Assembly: GCA_933207985.1 (NCBI GenBank)
Contig: OW240917.1
Location: 125,699,829-125,763,828 of the forward strand
Direction of reading: 5' to 3'
Origin: Pelobates cultripes
Taxonomy: Eukaryota > Chordata > Amphibia > Anura > Pelobatidae
Length of the DNA stretch: 64,000 nucleotides
In this document: piece by piece, positions 1-11,672 of the stretch
How the letters are laid out: every line of letters starts with the position of its first letter
How positions within the stretch are numbered: the stretch's first letter is position 1
Position numbers and translations under genes: made by a program
The notes under the pieces: generated by a model
Told to the model about the DNA's origin: nothing
Seen by the model: the letters and a program-made list of their open reading frames with translations, nothing else
The model's database searches: none

Positions 1-1293
1 GTGGTCCCACCCTGTGGAAACTGTGACAGACAATCACTTATCAGCAGTGGTTGAGGAAATATGTTCATGGAGGTTCTTACGGCCTTGATACGGAATTGCT
101 TATAAAACTACACTTCTACTTGGTTTGTATGTGGAAAACAACACAAATTGGGTATCTTTACTACTTTTGCAACTTAAACTAGACACACATCCCGAAGACC
201 TTGACCCACCCTTTCAGCTACCCTTTATTCCCCCTTTTTTCTCATATTGAATTTCTAATTTACACTCATCTACTTTTTTCTATGGTTTTTGAATTAAATT
301 TCACCAACTATATCACGAAAAGTGTTCTCAATGGAGCATCCTTAATTCCCTTTGCATTGTAATTTGTTTTCAAGTGTTGATAATGATACCCTATATTGCA
401 TAATGTGCACGTCTCACTTCTTACATTTTTGTTGCGTTTTACATTTCTTGAATTAAAGACCAAAGAAAGGATGATGATGTGTAACTCAGCTCACACAACT
501 CAATGCAATTATTTATATAATGAATAATTCTGAAGTCAAGTTTTAAAACTGGAGCAATCACTGTAGAAATAGAGAGTTTTACAGATTTTCGCACAATTAC
601 CATTTTGCTTTATAACAGACGTGAACTGTATATTACTGCTGCCTGGGAGGGCCTTGTTTTTGACAACAAATATACATTTCCATGTTTTCAATACTATACT
701 TGAGTTTGAAAAATGCCTCACAATTGATTATGAATTCTAATTTAGGAATGCTTGTGATTGAAATAAAATGTTGCAGTGTTAAGTAAAGTTTTATGTGAAG
801 AGCCAGCCTGTTCAATCTGGTGTGTAATCCTAGATAGATATTGAACGCGCTCCTAGGACATTATTATTGTGTTAAGGTAAAATGCATCCCATAGGGAAGC
901 TGCCGACAGCTGCAGAAAGAATATTGTTGTCTTTTGTTTAAGAAAACTAACAGTGGCCTCCCTCACTGTCAGCAGACAGCCGCTTAATAGACATGGCTGC
1001 AACCACCCATAACATCAATACTCCCCCAGGAGACAGGAAAATGTCTCTTATTTGTGCAACTTTGTGGAAAAGTCAATCTTCTACAACCATTTGTTCTGTT
1101 GGAATGCAGTTATGTGTAATATCATTTGACCAGGATGTGTATCTCAAAAATATTATTAAATAGCACACTACTATGTTATTTTCTTAAATGAAAACTTTGA
1201 AGAAATGTGGTGATTTATTTAGTTTGCTCCTGGCTACAGATCAAGGTGTGCATATTATACGGTGTCTTTGCTATTGCTAATTTTGTGTTATAG
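1..1293. other. AFG2A intron (3' part), no recognised element
   Basis: This is AT-rich sequence just upstream of the first visible exon. Short open frames here are broken and resemble nothing I recognise. The stretch ends in a splice acceptor (TAG at 1291-1293) for exon A, so it is read as the 3' part of an intron. I looked for the preceding part of the first AAA+ module (its Walker A and Walker B) and did not find it, so that exon lies outside the window. Confidence 0.7.
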
Positions 1294-1549
1294 GAAGAAA
1301 GTCAAGGGCAGCTTTTGGTGCTTGGAGCCACAAACCGTCCCCATTCATTGGATCCTGCCCTGCGTAGACCTGGGCGATTTGATAAAGAGATAGAGATTGG
1401 TATTCCCAATGCTCGAGAACGCCTGGACATCCTTCAGAAGGTTCTGAGAAAAGTCCCTCATCAGCTCAGTGAAGAAGAACTTGTACAGCTAGCAGACAGC
1501 ACTCATGGATATGTAGGGGCTGACTTAGCAGCACTGAGCAAGGAAGCAG
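1294..1549 (+). CDS. AFG2A: AFG2A exon A: C-terminal part of first AAA+ module
   Basis: AFG2A (SPATA5) is a type II AAA+ ATPase with two ATPase modules. It is the counterpart of yeast Afg2/Drg1, which releases Rlp24 and recycles factors from cytoplasmic pre-60S ribosomes. The exon opens in frame as [16 protein letters not shown], after AG at 1292-1293. GATNRP is the sensor-1 region, and [13 protein letters not shown] carries the arginine fingers. The alpha-helical lid follows, ending [16 protein letters not shown]. The donor GT is at 1550-1551. The length is 256 nt, so the exon ends with one base of a Gly codon that exon B completes (phase 1). Reading on past 1549 gives unrelated intron translation, which supports this donor. 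Identity rests on recalled similarity to vertebrate SPATA5, which is high along the whole exon. No frameshift or stop is seen. Confidence 0.95.
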
Positions 1550-1717
1550 GTGTGTCATTTATATATAAACATGTCCCACGATACAACTATACAATCCATA
1601 ACCACATTCATTGTTTTGTTTCTAATATTGATTCTGATTAATATTGTTTTTCGTCCTATTCTATCTTTATTGCATATAACATGAAGCTTCCCTGATCCGC
1701 CACAAAATGGTTAGTTT

Positions 1718-2660
1718 AGGCAAAACAGGAAGTGGATGCTTAGTGTCAATAGTGATGGGTTAGGACCTGTAGCAGGTGGTTAGATGCAATAGTGGGGGGT
1801 TAAGGGCTGTAGTGGTTTTTAGAACTTGTAGAGGGGGGTTATGGGCACTAGTGGGGGGTTAAGACTTGTAGGTGGTTTGAGGCAATAGTGTGGGTTAGGG
1901 GCTGTGTTGTGGTTTAGAACTTCTAGAGGGGGTTAGGGGAAATAGGACTTGTGGGTGGTTAGAGGCAATAGTGGGGGGTTAGGACTTGTAGTGGGTGGTT
2001 AGAGGCAATAGTGGGGGATTAGGAGCTGAAGGAGGTTAGGAGCAATAGTGTGGAATTAGGACCAGGAGAGAGCTTAAAGCGGAACATAGCCTGGTTAACT
2101 AAACAGTAAACTGGGTAATGTGAAACTGATAGCTGCTGTGGTACTATCTTAGAACTTGTAGTGGGGAATCATAGGCAATAAAAGGGAGTTAGGGCCTGTA
2201 ATGAGGGTTAGGGACTGTAGTGGGTGCTTAGTGGCAATAGTGATGGGTTAGGATCTGTAGTAGGTGGTTAGAGGCAATAGTGGGGGGTTAAGGGCTGTAG
2301 TGGGGTTTTGAACTTGTAGAGGGGGGTTAGGGGCAATAGTGGGGGTTTCTGACTTGTAGTGGGTGGTTGGAACTTGTAAAATGTGTTAGGGGCAATAGTA
2401 GGGGATTAGGACTTCTAGTAGGTGGTTAGGGGCAATAGTGGGGGATTAGGACTTGTAGTAGGTGGTTAGGGGCAATAGTGGGGGATTAGGACTTATAGTA
2501 GGTGGTTAGGGGCAATAGTGGTGGATTAGGACTTGTAGTGGGTGATTAGGAGCTAAAGGGGGTTTGGGGCAATAGTTTGGAATTAGGACCAGGAGAGAGA
2601 GCCTTGTTAACTAAACAGTGAACTGGGTTATGTGAAACTGATAGCTGCTGTGGTACTTGA
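1718..2660. repeat. Degenerate G-rich minisatellite with higher-order duplication
   Basis: A unit of about 40 bp, roughly GGTTAGGGGCAATAG then GGGGGATTAGGACTTGTAGT, repeats many times with variation. Near-identical copies sit at about 2400-2530. A block ending in GAAACTGATAGCTGCTGTGG occurs twice, at about 2090-2145 and 2600-2655, each time after the same run of GGTTAG units. This implies a larger duplication of about 0.5 kb on top of the small units. The strand is G-rich with many GGGG runs. No coding potential is seen. Confidence 0.85.
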
Positions 2661-2718
2661 TATCCGTGTTTAGAGCAGCTTCAGTGATTTTAAATATATA
2701 CAGTATACAGAATGTGAG

Positions 2719-3462
2719 TGTGGCAGACCGCCTGGCACTCCGACTGGGTGCCTCCGCCAATCACTCCATCCTAGTAACTCCGAGTACTTCCAAGTACTCC
2801 ACCAGATACCATCAGCACCCTTAGCCGCTGCAGCTTGGCTGGGGTCTCGCTGTCCTCCACCCACCCTGGACCCAAGTCAGGGATCCAGTTTCCAGTGGGT
2901 AGACCTCTCCTACTCCAGAGAGTATAGCAGGATAGCTCTTACAAGAGCTACTGATATAGCTTGTATAGCTGTTCCCTACAATCATGAGACAAGGCTCTGT
3001 GTTGAGGGTGAAGTTGAACTGTTTAATGGCAGCTACAGCTGGCCTTATATGCAAGTCCCTATGCAAGGGTTTTTCCATAACATATTCCAGGGGCATTCGT
3101 CACTGGACCTGAGAGGGGACTGTGACAAAGTACACACTGTAATTACATTGACTCTCAGGTCCAGGACACTCCCACATAAAACAGGATAATGCCTCCCCTG
3201 TGCCTGAGAGTTAATTGAGTCAGCAACTGTACTAAAGTCAATTATCTCCAGGCACAGAAAACATATATTTTACAGTAACCCAAAAGTACCCCCAAAACAC
3301 ATGGAAAAACAGTTCCAGGGAATTAGGGCCAATGGTCGGTCTCTCTTTCTGGAGTACAAAAGTACATAAATCACATAAGTTTTTAAGGGGCCCATGGTCT
3401 TTTGGCAGGAGGCTGGCAAGCAGGCCCCTCCAAGAACACGTGGCAGAGGCATTTCTGCCACA
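2719..3462 (+). mobile_element. Solo LTR-like element, family with TGTGGCRGACCGCC start
   Basis: The element starts TGTGGCAGACCGCCTGG and ends CCACA, so it has TG...CA ends. It is bordered by GTGAG (2714-2718) and GTGAC (3463-3467), a 4-of-5 match to a 5-bp target duplication. A second member with the same start and a similar end lies at 59065-60117. No gag or pol coding sequence lies next to either copy, which fits solo LTRs left by recombination between paired LTRs. The orientation is given by the TG-to-CA reading only. Open frames inside are not convincing genes. Confidence 0.65.
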
Positions 3463-3826
3463 GTGACTATTTACCCCATACACCTGTCTTTGTCACTACT
3501 TACTTTCTCACGATCACTTCACTTCTTTCTCTCCACACCCCCCTAGCTGTACCTCTGCCTCCATTAACCTCCTCCTCCTCAAGCCTCAACTTTTATTTCT
3601 GCTCTTACTCAGGGCCACCATCAGAGAGTGACAATCATGACGGTTGTCACGGGCCCGGCTGCCCGGGCCCCATTTGTAGCAGCGGAACTGTCGCCAATGC
3701 AGCTACACCGGGACCTGCACGCTGATAGGGCCCACCGGGTGGCCCAGGCATTCAGGGCCACCCGATGGGCCCTATATCTTCAAAGGCCCGGTCAGCGCTG
3801 CGGCCGTGCAATCGCGACTGACCCCT
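3463..3826. other. Intron with pyrimidine-rich and GC-rich repeat-like blocks
   Basis: A CT-rich stretch (about 3490-3610) leads into a very GC-rich block (3610-3800) beginning CAGGGCCACCATCAG, with repeated GGGCCC-type words. It has the feel of an interspersed repeat, but I cannot name a family or find matching termini. No gene is supported. Confidence 0.4.
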
Positions 3827-4979
3827 TCAAAAAATTGCAGCTGCACCACAAGTGTTGCTGGGAGGAAGTGACGGACGGCGAATACGGTGTGCTTTCATCC
3901 TGGAGCTGTGGTTCCTGATGGAGTGAAGGCAGCGATATTGGCAACGTCCCATTGATGCTTGGGCCTGGTTGATGTGTCTGTGACCGGTGTTAGGCCCAAT
4001 GATTGCAGGAACCTTGGTGCCTCTGATAGCAAAGTTAGCCGGTGGTGGTGGCCCTCTGTCCGCAGTTAGCACTCTCGGGTAGCCCCATTTATATGGGATG
4101 TCAGCTGTTCTCAAAAGCGAGGTTACCTCTTTCAGGCAGGCACGCCATTGCAGGGTCTGGCGACTAAGATCTTGAAAGAAGCTCAGGGAGTGTGTTTCGA
4201 AAGTGTATGGGGTTTGTCCCCTGGTCGCCCGCAGGACGCTATCTTTGTCGGTGCGAGATTTAAAGCACAAGATGACTTCTCTAGCTTTAGTGTGGTTATT
4301 GCGGGCTTGCCACCGGTATGCAGAATAATCTATCAAGTGACAGTCCCTCGGCCTGTTTTGCTGGTAGTATAGCAGAGAACAGCCTTCGGATAAAGTGCAG
4401 CAGTTCCTCCGCGGATATTGTGTCAGTGATCCCCCTCACCTTCATATTACGCTGGCGTGCTGAGTCCTCTAGTTGTCCGACTCGTGCATTCAGTTGTTCG
4501 CACGTGGTTTTGTTGTGGAGTCTTGTTTGACTTGCAGGTCGTGGACTTCGTCCTCCGTGACCCTTATCCAGATTGTCAGCATGCCCAGTTCTTCCTTAAG
4601 CCCCGTAAACTCTGATGTGAAGAAGGCTTTGAGATCGGATACCATGCCCGAAAGGTTCAACTTTGTGGCCAATTGGGGTTCAGTCTGCCTGTGTGGCAGA
4701 GCTTGATCGCTTCGTTGTGATGTCGGCATGGGCACATCGCTGAACTCTTTGTCCTCTGAGGCTGAGAGCGGGTCCAGTGCCATCTTGGGCCTGCAGGGCT
4801 GGGAAAGTAGCTGGCCGAGATCGCGTGTTAGTCCTGTGCTTTGCCACCGAGCCTTTTTGGAGTGCTTCCCCATGATGTACTAAGGGTCGTAGCTGATTTA
4901 GATACCGAGGGGTGAGGCAATAATCCGCCCTGTAGTGCGTTTTGGTCGGAGCTCCGGCGCTATGTGTCTTGTTGGTCAA
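3827..4979 (-). pseudogene. L1-type LINE ORF1 remnant
   Basis: Read on the minus strand, three consecutive frames together give an L1 ORF1 protein, an RNA-binding trimeric chaperone of L1 particles. The N-terminal part starts at 4873 (MGKHSKKARWQS) and contains SEFTGLKEELGML, likely the coiled-coil start. After a shift near 4500 comes EQLNARVGQLEDSARQRNMK leading into the RRM. After another shift near 4336 comes the C-terminal domain with REVILCF, FFQDLSRQTLQ and IPYKWGYPRVL. These match the ORF1 pattern (VI.F...FPDLS..TL.RR...PYRWGFP). At least two frameshifts make it non-functional. ORF2 does not follow downstream, so the copy is partial. The family call is confident; the exact edges are not. 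Confidence 0.8.
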
Positions 4980-5071
4980 TTATGTGATTTTTACCTAATT
5001 TCCTTGAGAATGTAAGCTAAATTGAGAAAAGCATTCATCTCCTCATTTTCATATCAAAATTATGTTGTAGA

Positions 5072-6060
5072 TGTATTTATTTTTATTTTTTTTTTATTTT
5101 TAAGACTTTTTCAATCTTAAACATAAGTGGACACACGGGTCTCTAAATGTGATTATTGTAACTGGTCTCACAGGACCCAAAACAGGTATATAACCGATTA
5201 CTACGGGACTTGCAGGTCCCTGCGAAGTGGTGAATTACGATTGGTAATCATGTCAGAACTCCCTAAACAACTGCACTACTCGTCAACTTAGCTCAAGCCA
5301 GTTTTGCATTATAAAGATATAGATTTATTAGACAACACCTAAAGCAGGGTATAGTGATTGTCTATGTGACAGGCTACAGGTGAGTACAGACTTATGGAGA
5401 CCGGTTCCCAGGACCACATGCCATTAGGTTGTCACATGTTCAAAACATATTTAGTTCTAGTACTTGTAAGACATATTTATGGTAGAGCAATACTTTATCC
5501 TAGGCTAGGTAACGTTTTATATTATAGATATGGGTGTTTGCTATATTATAGTTATGTCTGCGAAGTTGTCTGACTAGTGCACATGGGACACACAAATCTC
5601 TATCATTTCTTGAATTTGTGGGTTCACTGAACCCAAATCTTGAAATCTTGGTGCTTTAAAAATAATAATAATAAAATATAATAATAAGGGAATTGCAGGT
5701 CCCCACTTAGGAACATTTAAATAACAATAACGACAGGCACCCTTAATTGCATAGTAATGTGGCCCATAGGTATGGGAGAAGAAAGAGGAGAAAAAAAACT
5801 AACAATTAGCACACAACAGTATACTCAGGTCCTGTCATTTCACAGGGGAACCTCCCCTTCTCTTCCCCCCCACCGTGAGGCATCTCTGTCTTCTGTAATT
5901 CACATCTTGTTTATGTATATCCTCCCTTGTACCCAGCTACTGCCTGTATATCGCCTGGCAATTCAAGAGATCCCTCCCCCCCTTACTATCTGGTACTACC
6001 TCCATATAGTGGTGCCTCTCTCTCAGCTATACGTTGGCTGGAAGTCCTCAATGTAGGCAG
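5072..6060 (-). mobile_element. Probable 5'-truncated L1 3' end
   Basis: A T-rich run at 5072-5100 reads as a poly-A tail on the minus strand. It is followed by CTCACAGGACCCAAAACAGG and related text that partly resembles the stretch near 25790 (CACGCAGGACCTAAAACTC). Both look like the 3' UTR of the same kind of retroelement. The right edge near 6060 is a guess. Translated frames are short and unremarkable. Confidence 0.35.
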
Positions 6061-6517
6061 AACTTGTCAACATAACTCTGTAACCTGCCTTGGTCAGTGT
6101 AATGTTCCAACAGTTGTGTCAATTTTTACATTCTATTTTACTGAAAACTGAGTGTGTGTACTTCCTTTCGCCAGAACAAGGGAACCACCTGTTTGGCAGT
6201 GTTGAGAATTATGATAGGGAGGGATTATTTGTATCTGGCTTTTGGGACAGTGGTTTGGTGAAGGAGAAATGGAGTTCAAAATAGCAAATAATTTACAAAT
6301 AATAATGGAAAAATAGCACTTTGTAAGGTTCCAAAGTCTCATCGGGCATTTATATCTGCACACAAATGGAAAATAGAAGGTAGCAACTTGATAAATTTGA
6401 GAGGCATAAACATGCTGTGTGTTTGCCTGGTGGAAAAGCCATCAACCCAGGAGATAATACTTTTTTATAGAATCGAAAGCTATCTAATCACTCAAAGGGT
6501 TAATCCAAAGGCGGAGT

Positions 6518-6568
6518 TTTATTGAAACAGAGGCAACGTTTTGGCCTCAGTCAGTGCTTTCTCAAGCC
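6518..6568 (-). ncRNA. Hammerhead-like motif, locus 1
   Basis: On the minus strand the order is GGC (6566-6568), TTGAGAAAG, a 14-nt middle part, CAAAACGTT, then GCC (6532-6534), and AATAAA at 6518-6523. GGC and GCC are complementary and would form the start of a stem. The middle part pairs only weakly (GC/GC). The G of the usual GAAAC box is A here, so this copy is probably inactive. The downstream sequence (GCCTTTGGATTA, then TTGAGTGATTAG) lines up with loci at 14.2 and 53.0 kb, showing common ancestry. I see no long inverted repeat around this copy. The ribozyme interpretation is inferred. Confidence 0.45.
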
Positions 6569-8819
6569 ACTATACACTGTACGTATAGGATATGTAGCCA
6601 TACAAGTCTGTGAGGCACCATTGGAATATTTCTATGCTTAGTGTGTGCATTCCCAATTGTTGAAAACAGGAGGTAAAACCTGGACACAAAGCTATTGAAA
6701 TCAAAGGGATTTTTGAAATGTAATAAAACTGCAGACGAGTCTAAGCATTACTTGATGATGGGCATGATGCTGCAGAGGGAATTGGATTCCGTTTACAATC
6801 CGTTTAGAGTGAGCTTACAATCTAAAGGTAAAAAAATGCTTTAAATTGTCCAGCTAAAAGAGCATTACGATGTAGTGTTTTTGTTACATAGTGTTCCCTT
6901 AAGCACCTGCAAATGTGTTTCTTAGTTAGATTACTGGTCTACCTTTTAAACAAGTAAAAAAAAATAATAAAATGACTCCCTCGCCACACCAGTCTTTCTG
7001 TGGCTGCTGCCCCGCCCCAGCTAAGATCATCTGTGATGATAACCTTAGCCAATTCAATGCTTTCCACAGGGAAGCATTGGGGGGAGGAATATGCATTGCT
7101 GCTCTGTGTTTATTAGCATTTCATCTTAAAGATACATTTGTTCAATGCATCTCTATGGGGAGCATTCGGCGTCTTCATACAGAGTGTGAAAATGCAGACT
7201 GTCAGTTCTGCAAAGAAATAACAGAAGTGGTAGGATTTGAGTGCCTGACAATGCATACTTTCTCTCAAACTACTTGAGAACAATTTGATAAAAAAAATAT
7301 GGAATCATAAATCATACCCATACCAATTAAGCACCATAACTACTATACTAATTTGGTTTTTTAATGTTAGTTTGAATAATCTACAAAATACTGTTGTAGA
7401 AAAAAAACTTTTATACAAACGGTCCACTTTATGCCATATGATATTAGCGAAATTAAATTCCAGCTTTTGCAGCCAAAACTAATTAAATTCAAGCTTTTTA
7501 TTACTGTATACTTTAGTTTTTAACGGCTTATGGTTCTGTTCTTGAACTCATTTACATACTGCAAATATAGCCAGCTCATGAGGTTCTCACATCTGATATT
7601 TCACAGAGCTGCATTCATTTCCAAAACAGACTTCTCACCCCTCCAGTCCTGACCGGTATATTAATCTCTGAAAGCGTGCTTGAATTTTCTAATGTCATGA
7701 GAAAGATAAGCCCTGCTTTTTTCAAAACCACTAGGAAATGTTAATAATTGAGCAAGGAACAAGCTGTCGTGATCTCTGGTCGAGAATCCAGTTTCCCTAA
7801 TATAGGGATTTATTGCAGTCATGGCCTTCTAAGGCAGCCTGCGCAGCTGCACCGGGCTGAATGTAAATAGAGCCTGATTTTTTTTTTTTTCAAGAAGGGG
7901 ATTCATTTGATTTATTTAGAGTGGAAGGAAGTATTTGGTTTGTAATGCTTAAAATTAATCTTCAATATCCGCACGATCTGTACGCCATTTTGGCATGCTG
8001 TTATGAAACACTGGGCCTCTGATGTGATAGTATCACGGGGGCCTGCAAGGTTTGAAGGCATTGTTTAAAGAGTAAGACTAGACAGTGGAAGTCTAATTGA
8101 ATCCAGATAGGACTTTATTATTTGAACGTTTATTATCATTTAGAGGAAGGAGAGGAAGGGCTGATAGGCAACAGGAAAAGGACTTATTAGCTTTAGTTTA
8201 AAAACATAATGTACTTTATAAGGCCAGATATTTAACCTCTGAGCAATGAATTGCTACAACTATTTGAAAACATATTTTTTTCCATTCGATAAACTCCTGC
8301 ATCGTAATAATAATAATAAAAAAAATGTTAATACCAATTTTAAAGATGTTAAGGTCACATATAGCTGATGTATTTTGGTTAGAAACAAGGTTTTAATTAT
8401 TAATAAGGTTTTATGTTAATATGGATTAATTTAACAGATTATTAAAGGAAAATATTTGTTCAAATGGTTTCAGGAGAAAAAAAAACAAACCACTCATTAT
8501 GGAGTTCAAAATAGCTTTTGCTTTTTAAGGTTTAATTATGAGTTACTGTGGCTGCTCAGACAGTCTAAGAATTTAGCATTCTGTTCATGTAGGGTTTACT
8601 AATATAGCCTGGACCATTGGTGTGCTTTAAGAATAGGACTTGGAAACCACTGATTTAGCACATAAACTGAGAAGTCCTGCCTCAATTATACATAAATGAA
8701 ATAAAATTATAGTGTTATTTCTTATAGCGTTAAGAATACACATATGTCCAAGTCATCGTTTATTTAGGTGACCAGTGACCACCTTTAAGAAATAACATAG
8801 AAATTTAGTTACCTTTTCT
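6569..8819. other. Intron, mostly unrecognised; T2-like fragment at about 6990-7260
   Basis: Sequence around 7020-7260, including TCAATGCATCTCTATGGGGA and AATTCAATGCTTTCC, matches the inside of the T2 MITEs seen at 17919 and 29519, but its ends are missing. The rest of the interval shows no recognisable coding sequence, repeat array or RNA gene. Confidence 0.45.
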
Positions 8820-9540
8820 CATACATCGTGGTGCTCTATCCGTGACTGATCCCCCCTCCATGGGCCTAGTCGAACAAGGGGTGAGGTAAATGGCCACCAC
8901 CTCATTTCCTGCCACCTTCTGCTCTTTGGAGGTTAGATATTGCTGTCTCACCTCCCCAACCACCCTTTGGACCGGTGGGGGTTTTCCCAGTCCCCACTGG
9001 AGAAATACAATGCTGTTTGAAGGGAAGAATCTCAGCTAAGCCTGAAATAGGATTCCCATACCCCTGTAATAAAATGGGTGTCGAACAGGCTTTTCAGAAA
9101 TTAACCATGTATCTGGGCCTGAAAACCGACCTTTTTGGGAAAGCTTTTGACGCATTGTGGGCTCGTGGGGCAAACTGCTCCACTGCAAAGCTTCCATGAA
9201 TAAACCACCACAGCAGCTGAAAAGGCCATTTGCCTACTCACTACTACTCACTTGGCAAACAAGTCAGTCCCCCACAGCCACTTATCAAGGCTCGAGGAGA
9301 GGATCTCCACATCACTGCCCAATACCCAGGAGGGGTAAATGTCAGAAAGGAAACTGCCTAGTGGTCCTATCCAGAGACTCTAATACCGGTCTACAGAGGA
9401 GCCTGATCAGTGGGTGCCAGATACATGCTTGCATAACGACATGGGACTGTCGGATTGGCTTATGGTGGACCTGTCAATATGCTGTGACTGATGGAGGTTG
9501 AGGTGGACTGAAGGGCCAGTATATAGGGCTTGGTTGCACA
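8820..9540. other. Unidentified GC-richer interspersed sequence
   Basis: This block has higher GC than its flanks and open frames of 74 and 114 codons on the + strand, at 8975-9199 and 9157-9501. The predicted proteins match no family I know. The change in base composition and the T-rich end near 9550 suggest an inserted repeat, perhaps a LINE untranslated region. I found no target duplication. Confidence 0.3.
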
Positions 9541-9998
9541 CACACGTTGAAATGTTTTTTTTGTTTTCTTATTTCTTACTGCTAGCTATAGTTCTCTAGT
9601 GAGTTATTTGGGAATTCTGGATAACGTAATAGTGGGACCCCAGTGGTTTTATTTTATCTCCTGATTTCCAATCTAATTTTGTGCCGCACAACAGTGCAGA
9701 ATGCTGGTTTGTATTATCCATGCACAACAAAAATTAAGACAAAAAAATACAAAAATATGTAGAAACTATTTGGCTCTTTATAGTATTCTTTCTATCCTTG
9801 ACTTTTGTGATACTTAGGGAGCAGTTACTTAGCAACCAGGGAAGTTTTCTAAATGTGACCACTTTACCTCTAATCCAGGGAGCAATGATTAGAGGCACAC
9901 TGAAGCTGCACATTATCTGTAGCTAGTGTAACACCGGTATAGAATAAGTGGATGGTTACTCTTATTGTTCTCAGGCAAGTTAGTAGCATCTACTAGTG

Positions 9999-10125
9999 CA
10001 GGCTTCGGCACTCCAGATGTTTTGGACTACACCTCCCTTGATGCTTTGCCAGCATTACGGGTGTAAGAGCATTATGGGGGAGGTAGTCCAAAAACATCTG
10101 GAGTGCCGAAAGTTGCCTATCCCTG
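9999..10125. mobile_element. Palindromic hAT-type MITE
   Basis: This 127-bp element starts CAGGCTTCGGCACTCCAGAT and ends in the near reverse complement ATCTGGAGTGCCGAA...CCCTG. Its interior also folds back (GGACTACACCTCCC against GGGGGAGGTAGTCC). It is flanked by a perfect 8-bp duplication TACTAGTG at 9991-9998 and 10126-10133. An 8-bp duplication and CAG/CTG ends are typical of hAT elements. It is too short to code and would have needed a transposase supplied in trans. Confidence 0.9.
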
Positions 10126-11340
10126 TACTAGTGTTACAAAACTCCAGATGTATTGTATGCTTTTTTTAATATATAAATATGTTGAAAATCAGTTGTGGTT
10201 ATGCATATTGGCAGCGATATGTTCTCTTATGGATTATTTCTCTAGAAATAAATACTAGCTAAACATCTCCGTTCTAATAAATCCTTTTTATTTTTTTATT
10301 TTTTTATTTATGTTTTTTTTTTTCTTTCTATTAAATGTTTACTTTTCATTTGGACTTTATTATGTATTAGGCTTGCACTGTCAATGTAACTGAAGGGATT
10401 TACCTTTTCCGGTGGCTTTGACAGTCCTGCGGCCTCCCTTACGCTATGAAGGGTTGGGAAAGCTCCGGCTATCCACCCACGCAATATCTTTCCAACCAAA
10501 AATACATCCTGGTTTCTTAGGCCTTCAGTTACTTGTCAAGGGCTACATTCATATTTAATACAAGTATAATTACATTTTAGGAAACCATAATTGTTAGGAA
10601 AAGAATTATGCCTCTTTCCAAAGTCTATAACACATAACAGACATCCAAGTAAATCCGAGGCTACCAGGAAAGAAAATGAACAAACCACAAACCACATCCT
10701 TATTCTGCACGGTAACCTAGGGCAAATGGACAAGTATGAAAGGAATAAGCAGATTGTAGAGTGATTGCTGCTAGCAAATATTAAATCCAGACCTAAAATA
10801 AAAAACACTGTTGTGGAGAAGTGATTTCACTGCATATTTTCCTTGTCAGCTAATAGCCTTTTGGTACCTTAGCAACTGTCTGTATTAAAATGGAGAAAAA
10901 GTGTCCAAATGCTATTGCTTGCTGCGTTTCATGCCCTGCAACAGTGCAAGGGGCCTTGCTAAAATCATTAGTGCTGGAAAAATACTAGCTTACTTCCACA
11001 TGTGTTTTAATATCCTGCTCTTCCTTTATTCAGAAAACTTTGTAATGGATTGCTGTAAAGTAAATGACTTACCAGAGACCTCGGATAACCTCGGGGGAAC
11101 AGTCTCAGTGGGCAAGGTGGCAGAAACACATAGGTCACTAGGGATACGTAAATAAGTTACTAGAACATTCTCTGAATGCTAACTGTATTATCCAGAGCTT
11201 AAAGTAACCCTTTAAGCACCATTAAAGAATTGTTCTCCCATAAGTCATTCACCGTCTCTCTGCAGTCAGTCTGTCTGTCTGCACAGTGTGTTATCGCTTC
11301 AGAGTTGGGAAACATGTACCAGTTATAGGCCTATCCTCAC
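10126..11340. other. Intron, poly-T tract and unrecognised sequence
   Basis: A T/A-rich tract at 10280-10325 could be a retroelement tail read on the minus strand, but the sequence beyond it is not recognised. Open frames at 10536-10808 (minus) and 10901-11155 (plus) lack any family signature and are probably chance. Confidence 0.35.
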
Positions 11341-11672
11341 TTAAAGGAACACTCCAAGCACCATAACCACTACAGCACAATGTACTTGCTATGATGCCCG
11401 AAGTGCCCTTGCTCCCTCCAATATAAATAGTCAAACCATTTTAGAATGTTTTGAATTCTTACCTGGGGTTTGCCAGGCACACTACCTAGCCTCAACTACA
11501 GCTGCCCAGAGGTGCAGGGCTAAGCATAGGAGAGCCTCTAAAGCAGGAGCTACCGGCTCTCTTTTGGCTGTAGTGTGGAGTGCCGTCTGTGGATCCCACG
11601 TAAGAAAATATTTGTTTGACTACTTATGTTGGGGGGAGGGTAGTAGTGCACTCTTGGTATCATAACTTCTAC
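11341..11672. mobile_element. T2/Kolobok-type MITE, degraded right end
   Basis: It starts TTAAAGGAACACTCCAAGCA, which fits the TTAAAGGRR terminus of T2 MITEs, with TTAA as part of the target. A faint match to the opposite end (CACTCTTGGTATCATA) occurs near 11650-11670. A related left end lies at about 43788. It has no coding capacity. Confidence 0.55.
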
